From Sediminicola sp040566555 (GTDB taxonomy: Bacteria > Bacteroidota > Bacteroidia > Flavobacteriales > Flavobacteriaceae), in contig NZ_JBEWYP010000003.1 in assembly GCF_040566555.1 (NCBI RefSeq), positions 186,001-250,000 on the forward strand: DNA of 64,000 nucleotides. The letters are read 5' to 3'. Below, piece after piece: positions 60,283-64,000 of the stretch. A program made the position numbers and the translations under genes. The first letter of the stretch is position 1. Each line of letters opens with the position of its first letter. The notes beneath the pieces were generated by a model. That model was not told the DNA's origin and made no database searches. It saw nothing but the letters and a program-made list of their open reading frames with translations.

Positions 60283-62082
60283 TTATTTTAATTTTTTCAT
60301 TTCTATTTCTATTTCATTTATAACTACTGGATACTCTTCCAGAAAACAGTTATATAAAAATTCCAGGTGTTTTTGATCCTTATCTGTTATACAAGTTTGG
60401 TGTATTTGAACAACTATAGCGTGCAAACTGTAGGTCTGCATCATAGCTAGACCCGATTTCATTTTATGTGCTGCAAATTGAATGTTTTCATAATCTTCCA
60501 CCTCTAGGTGGTGCTTCACATTACCGATAAATTCTAGGGCATTTTGCTTGTAAAGGGTTACTAATTCCTCCAAAAGATCCACTTCGCCCATACACTCCTC
60601 TAAAATGAGTTTGAGATTTATTTTAGGCGCCTCCTCATCTATAATAACTTTAGGTTGGGTCGCCAACTTGGAGTCATTCTTGTCAATTATCTTCATATCT
60701 GCCCGGTTAGAGGTTAATTTCAATAATAATTCATCTGGACTGTAAGGCTTTAGAATGTAATCATTGATGCCATTATTCTGACATTGTTCCTTGTCCTTAA
60801 TAGAAAAGTCGGCCGTTAGGGCTATAACAGGGATTTGACTCACATAGGCGTTCTTACTGCTCCTGATTCTGCGGGTCACTTCAAATCCGTCCATAACCGG
60901 CATTCTAAGATCCATAAAAACCAAATCTATCTTGTTGTTTTCAAGAATGTTTAGACCATACTGGGCATTATCCGTTATTTGAACCAAACACCCCCAACTT
61001 TTTAATCTTTTTTCAATGAGTTTCTGATTGAGAAGGTTGTCCTCAAATACAAGAATCTGCATGCCTTTTACAAGGTCCTTCCTATTATTAATGTTTGCTT
61101 TGTGCTGATCGTCCTTTTCTTTTGGCAACTCAACACCAATGATGAAGGGTAGCTCAAAGTTAAAAGTTGTTCCTACTCCTAAGGTGCTAGTAACGTTTAT
61201 ATTACCATTTAGGTTCTCTATTATTTGTTTAACAATACTCAGCCCCAAACCAGAACCACCGTACTTCTTAAATGTATCATGATCGGCCTGTCTAAAAGCA
61301 TCAAAAATATGTTCGAGATGTTCTTCGGAAATACCTATACCTGTATCGATAATTTTAAAATCCAAAACGATGTCTTTATTGCTCTGCTTTAAGGCTTGGA
61401 TCCTAAGATGTATATCTCCTTTATTAACGAACTTAATGGCATTACCAACGAGATTTAATAATATTTGAGATAGTTTGGACGGGTCTCCAACCAACATTTC
61501 TGGAATTTTGGTATCCATATCCACTTCCAATTTTACCTCTTTATCCATGATAAGGGTATTGCAGAGATACATGACGTCCCTAACCAAACTGTAGAAATTG
61601 AAATTCACAGATTCAAAATGTTCTAGTCCAGCTGAGAGTTTGGAATATTCCAAAAGCTCATTGATGATGTCCATGAGGTTGTATGAAGCTGATTGTATAG
61701 CAGATACATGTTGCTTTTGCTCCTCAGAAAGCTCGCTTTCCTGTAATAAATCCGTAAATCCGATAATTCCGTTGAGTGGCGTTCTTATTTCATGGCTAAC
61801 TTTCGCAACCAAATGTTCCCCTGTGTTGTTAGTGTGATTTTTTGGCGACTGGCTGGAAGTATTTTTTTTGTGGCCTCTGTCCATTTCTGCTTCCTCTCCT
61901 CCATACGTTGGCGAGGTGTTGGAAGCTGTAGTCCCAACAAATTTTTCCTCAAGACTACTTTTTAACGAATTGAAAGATTTTTTTAACTGGGAAGCCTCTT
62001 CAGTCGTCAATTTTTCAAAAGATAGATTGCTCAGTTTTGCTTCTAAGTCGGTTAAGTGATACGTTAGGTCTTTAGATTTCAA
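60283..62082 (-). CDS. soluble hybrid histidine kinase with receiver and HPt
   Basis: The 599-residue protein has a coiled-coil N-terminus (1-50), a short linker and HisKA with His97 (VSHEIRTPLNG). The HATPase domain shows ILLNLVGNAIKFVNKGD, DTGIGISEEHLEHIF and GGSGLGLSIVKQIIENLNG. A REC domain follows (VFMDLRMPVMDG) and a C-terminal HPt (AAHKMKSGLAMM). There is no membrane helix or sensor domain such as PAS or GAF, so the input must come through the N-terminal coil or a partner. It is the first gene of the operon that runs to 52036. Confidence 0.92.
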   Translation of the reverse strand: MKSKDLTYHLTDLEAKLSNLSFEKLTTEEASQLKKSFNSLKSSLEEKFVGTTASNTSPTYGGEEAEMDRGHKKNTSSQSPKNHTNNTGEHLVAKVSHEIRTPLNGIIGFTDLLQESELSEEQKQHVSAIQSASYNLMDIINELLEYSKLSAGLEHFESVNFNFYSLVRDVMYLCNTLIMDKEVKLEVDMDTKIPEMLVGDPSKLSQILLNLVGNAIKFVNKGDIHLRIQALKQSNKDIVLDFKIIDTGIGISEEHLEHIFDAFRQADHDTFKKYGGSGLGLSIVKQIIENLNGNINVTSTLGVGTTFNFELPFIIGVELPKEKDDQHKANINNRKDLVKGMQILVFEDNLLNQKLIEKRLKSWGCLVQITDNAQYGLNILENNKIDLVFMDLRMPVMDGFEVTRRIRSSKNAYVSQIPVIALTADFSIKDKEQCQNNGINDYILKPYSPDELLLKLTSNRADMKIIDKNDSKLATQPKVIIDEEAPKINLKLILEECMGEVDLLEELVTLYKQNALEFIGNVKHHLEVEDYENIQFAAHKMKSGLAMMQTYSLHAIVVQIHQTCITDKDQKHLEFLYNCFLEEYPVVINEIEIEMKKLK

Positions 62083-62235
62083 AGGGTATTGGATTTGGGT
62101 TATGGCCTTAATGAATCGATTTCAAAATTCTCAAGCCCATTACTAGCTATTGGTTTTGGTTTTTTAAATTTCACCATTCTATACACTTTAGGCAATTAAA
62201 TGTTATCTAGCCTTCCTTTTGTGTTGTCAAAGTGC

Positions 62236-62243
62236 TTTATTTG
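62236..62243 (+). promoter_or_regulatory. candidate -7 element of the dipeptidase gene
   Basis: TTTATTTG differs from the TAnnTTTG consensus at one base and lies 20 bp before the ATG at 62264. A TTG (62218-62226 region, TTTTGTGTTG) is close to the expected -33 distance. The divergent hybrid-kinase promoter must lie in the same 181 bp. Confidence 0.4.
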
Positions 62244-62263
62244 TAGGTATATAAACAATCATT

Positions 62264-63553
62264 ATGAAGCAGTTTGTCGTATTTATCAGCATTTTAACTT
62301 TGGTAGCCTGTAAGGAAGAGAAAAAGGAAATGGCCGAAAGTGTTTTGGAAAAGGCACATAGAATACATGAAAAGGTGATTACTATTGATACCCATAACGA
62401 TATAAATGTGGGTAATTTCACAGATAGCATCAATTACACCCAAAATTTGGATACCCAAGTAAATTTGCCGAAAATGACAGAAGGCGGATTGGATGTTTCT
62501 TGGTTAATTGTGTATACCGGACAGGATTCCCTAAACGCTGAAGGATATGAAAAAGCGGCAAAAAATGCCATGGATAAATTTGAAGCCATCCACCGACTCT
62601 GTGAGGACATAGCTCCTGAGAAAATTGAATTGGCTTTGACCTCTGATGATGTACGGCGCATTTCTAAATCGGGTAAGAAAGTAGCCATGATCGGTGTAGA
62701 AAATGCATATCCCATAGGAGAGGATCTCTCAAATTTTGAAAAATACCATGATCTTGGCGCCAGATACATTTCCCTTTCCCACAATGGACATAGTCAATTT
62801 TGTGATTCCAATACCGGAGAAAAGGATAGCATATGGTTACATAATGGTTTAAGTGAATTAGGCAAAAAAGCTGTGGTTGAGATGAATAGACTTGGGATAA
62901 TGATTGATATATCCCACCCATCAAAATCTTCTATGGAGCAAATGGTAACACTTTCCAAGGCCCCTATTATCGCTTCACACTCATCGGCTAGGGCACTATG
63001 TGATCACAGTCGTAATTTGGATGATGATCAATTATTACTGTTAAAAAAGAATGGAGGGGTTGTACAAACCGTAGCCTTCAGTTCTTATCTAAACACGGAT
63101 AAACATGAAGCCAGAGCTGCATATATGAAAGGACTCTATTCTAAAATTGCCGATTCAATGGATATTGATTGGTATGAAAGATCCCAATTTCCCGAGCTGT
63201 CAGACGCTCAAAGAGCTGCGTTCATGGCGAATTATCCTAAAGTTTTAAAACAGGCCAAAATAGAGGCTTCAAAGGATAAAAATGCCCCTGAAGCAGTAAA
63301 TGTTTCAGATTTCGTAAACCATATCGATTATATGGTAAAATTTATTGGAATAGATCATGTAGGGATTAGCTCTGATTTTGACGGTGGCGGTGGTATTGAA
63401 GGATGGGATGATGCTTCCGAGACCTTTAACGTGACCTTGGAGTTGGTAAAAAGAGGATATTCTGAAGAGGAAATCGAAAAACTATGGGGAGGAAACCTTT
63501 TAAGGGTTTTGGATGAAGTGCAGGCAGTATCAAAAAACTTGGCCGAAAATTAA
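62264..63553 (+). CDS. membrane dipeptidase (M19), lipoprotein
   Basis: The 429-residue protein has a lipoprotein signal ending at Cys16 (LTLVAC). M19 metal ligands are HxD in TIDTHNDINVG, the bridging Glu in MIGVENAYPIGEDL, His in ISHPSKSSMEQM and His in IASHSSARALCDHSRN. HVGISSDFDGGGG near the C-terminus is the usual last signature. It hydrolyses dipeptides, including D-amino-acid-containing ones, at the envelope. Its stop codon overlaps by 4 bp with the end of the convergent thioesterase gene. Confidence 0.92.
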   Translation: MKQFVVFISILTLVACKEEKKEMAESVLEKAHRIHEKVITIDTHNDINVGNFTDSINYTQNLDTQVNLPKMTEGGLDVSWLIVYTGQDSLNAEGYEKAAKNAMDKFEAIHRLCEDIAPEKIELALTSDDVRRISKSGKKVAMIGVENAYPIGEDLSNFEKYHDLGARYISLSHNGHSQFCDSNTGEKDSIWLHNGLSELGKKAVVEMNRLGIMIDISHPSKSSMEQMVTLSKAPIIASHSSARALCDHSRNLDDDQLLLLKKNGGVVQTVAFSSYLNTDKHEARAAYMKGLYSKIADSMDIDWYERSQFPELSDAQRAAFMANYPKVLKQAKIEASKDKNAPEAVNVSDFVNHIDYMVKFIGIDHVGISSDFDGGGGIEGWDDASETFNVTLELVKRGYSEEEIEKLWGGNLLRVLDEVQAVSKNLAEN

Positions 63554-63945
63554 CTTTCGGCCGCTAGTCTATCCTTTACATATTCTATCTTGGTTTTGCC
63601 ATGGGATGCCGGCTTTCCGTCGACCCCTAAGTTCACCATTATAATATTGTCAACCGTAACAATGGTCTCACGGGTCATCTTATTGCGGACCTCACAATTT
63701 AATGTCAACGAGGACTTCCCGAATTTAACTACCTCAATCCCTATTTCAATAATATCACCTTTAACCGCGGTACTCATAAAATTGATTTCCGACATGTATT
63801 TGGTAACCACCTTCTTGCTTTCCAGCTGAATAATACTGTAAAGAGCAGCTTCTTCATCTATCCATGCAAGCAATCTACCTCCAAATAAGGTCTCATTCGC
63901 ATTTAAATCTTCTGGTTTGACCCATTTTCTAGTATGAAATCTCAT
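63550..63945 (-). CDS. hotdog-fold acyl-CoA thioesterase
   Basis: The 131-residue single-hotdog protein matches the YciA/BACH-type family: WVKPEDLNANETLFGGRLLA, then WIDEEAALYSIIQLESKKVV (catalytic Asp/Glu on the hotdog helix) and INFMSTAVKGDIIEIGIEVV. It should cleave acyl-CoA to free acid and CoA in the cytosol; chain-length range is unknown. Its last 4 bp overlap the dipeptidase stop on the other strand. Only 55 bp of upstream sequence is in the window, so the promoter may lie outside. Confidence 0.9.
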   Translation of the reverse strand: MRFHTRKWVKPEDLNANETLFGGRLLAWIDEEAALYSIIQLESKKVVTKYMSEINFMSTAVKGDIIEIGIEVVKFGKSSLTLNCEVRNKMTRETIVTVDNIIMVNLGVDGKPASHGKTKIEYVKDRLAAES

Positions 63946-64000
63946 AACTCACTGTTTTATCCAAAATTAGTCGACTTTATCTTGAAAAAATAACATGGAT

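Noticed and set aside
1..64000. CRISPR arrays, tRNA or rRNA genes, prophage or insertion sequences
   Set aside because: I saw no regularly spaced repeats, clover-leaf sequences, rRNA cores, transposase or phage structural genes. Exhaustive covariance and profile searches could not be run here.

Overview
The window looks like chromosomal DNA of a marine-type member of the Flavobacteriaceae (Bacteroidota). The DNA is AT-rich. Genes mostly lack Shine-Dalgarno sites, and lipoprotein signals end in Bacteroidota-style 'SCSKDD'-like boxes. Other family-typical genes are the short RpoD-type sigma factor, a DUF4382 lipoprotein, DUF6155 and DUF2007 proteins, and a YaiO-type barrel. I see no rRNA, tRNA, CRISPR array, prophage or insertion sequence. 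Almost all long reading frames match known families, and most genes are on the minus strand.

Layout. 0.1-9 kb: an FAD oxidoreductase, two convergent DoxX-like membrane proteins, a DMT exporter, lipoproteins, two GNAT acetyltransferases and a DEAD-box RNA helicase. 9-19.3 kb: RecQ, a membrane protein whose start codon lies in a long inverted repeat, TesB, an arsenic operon (arsR, arsC-like, acr3), RlmF, a RadD-like helicase, a haloacid dehalogenase-type hydrolase and a cold-shock-domain protein. 19.5-27.6 kb: an MFS transporter, an OmpA lipoprotein, trehalase, a GH63-like glucosidase and an ECF sigma factor with a membrane partner. 27.8-35.6 kb: a molybdenum cofactor operon (moaD, moaA, mobA, moeB-like, tauE-like, moeA, xdhC, mocA-like, amidohydrolase) without moaC or moaE. 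35.8-43.9 kb: a VWA lipoprotein, a 55-residue membrane protein, a cell-wall/peptidase group, pirin, a serine hydrolase, two tandem BLUF photoreceptors and an SRPBCC protein. 44-50.5 kb: a two-gene cassette (single-lobe DEAD protein plus DUF2007) between direct repeats, then MenB, a glycosyltransferase, a second RadD-like helicase, a 2-hydroxyacid dehydrogenase and DUF6155. 50.7-62.1 kb: an RpoD-type sigma factor, two tandem micropeptide genes and a six-gene operon. 62.3-64 kb: a dipeptidase and a hotdog thioesterase.

The most interesting region is 51.6-62.1 kb. Six closely spaced minus-strand genes encode a soluble hybrid histidine kinase with HPt, a stand-alone receiver, a membrane-anchored HEAT-repeat protein with acidic 55-residue repeats, a processive-type GT2 synthase, a membrane LtaS/sulfatase-fold protein with TPRs, and a TPR plus YaiO-like outer-membrane barrel. 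I infer a regulated exopolysaccharide synthesis, modification and export machine. Downstream on the same strand are two paralogous micropeptide genes (33 and 32 residues). They share a YLxFxxDLNEIL core and a similar leader, and end at a strong bidirectional terminator. They are short enough to be missed by routine annotation.
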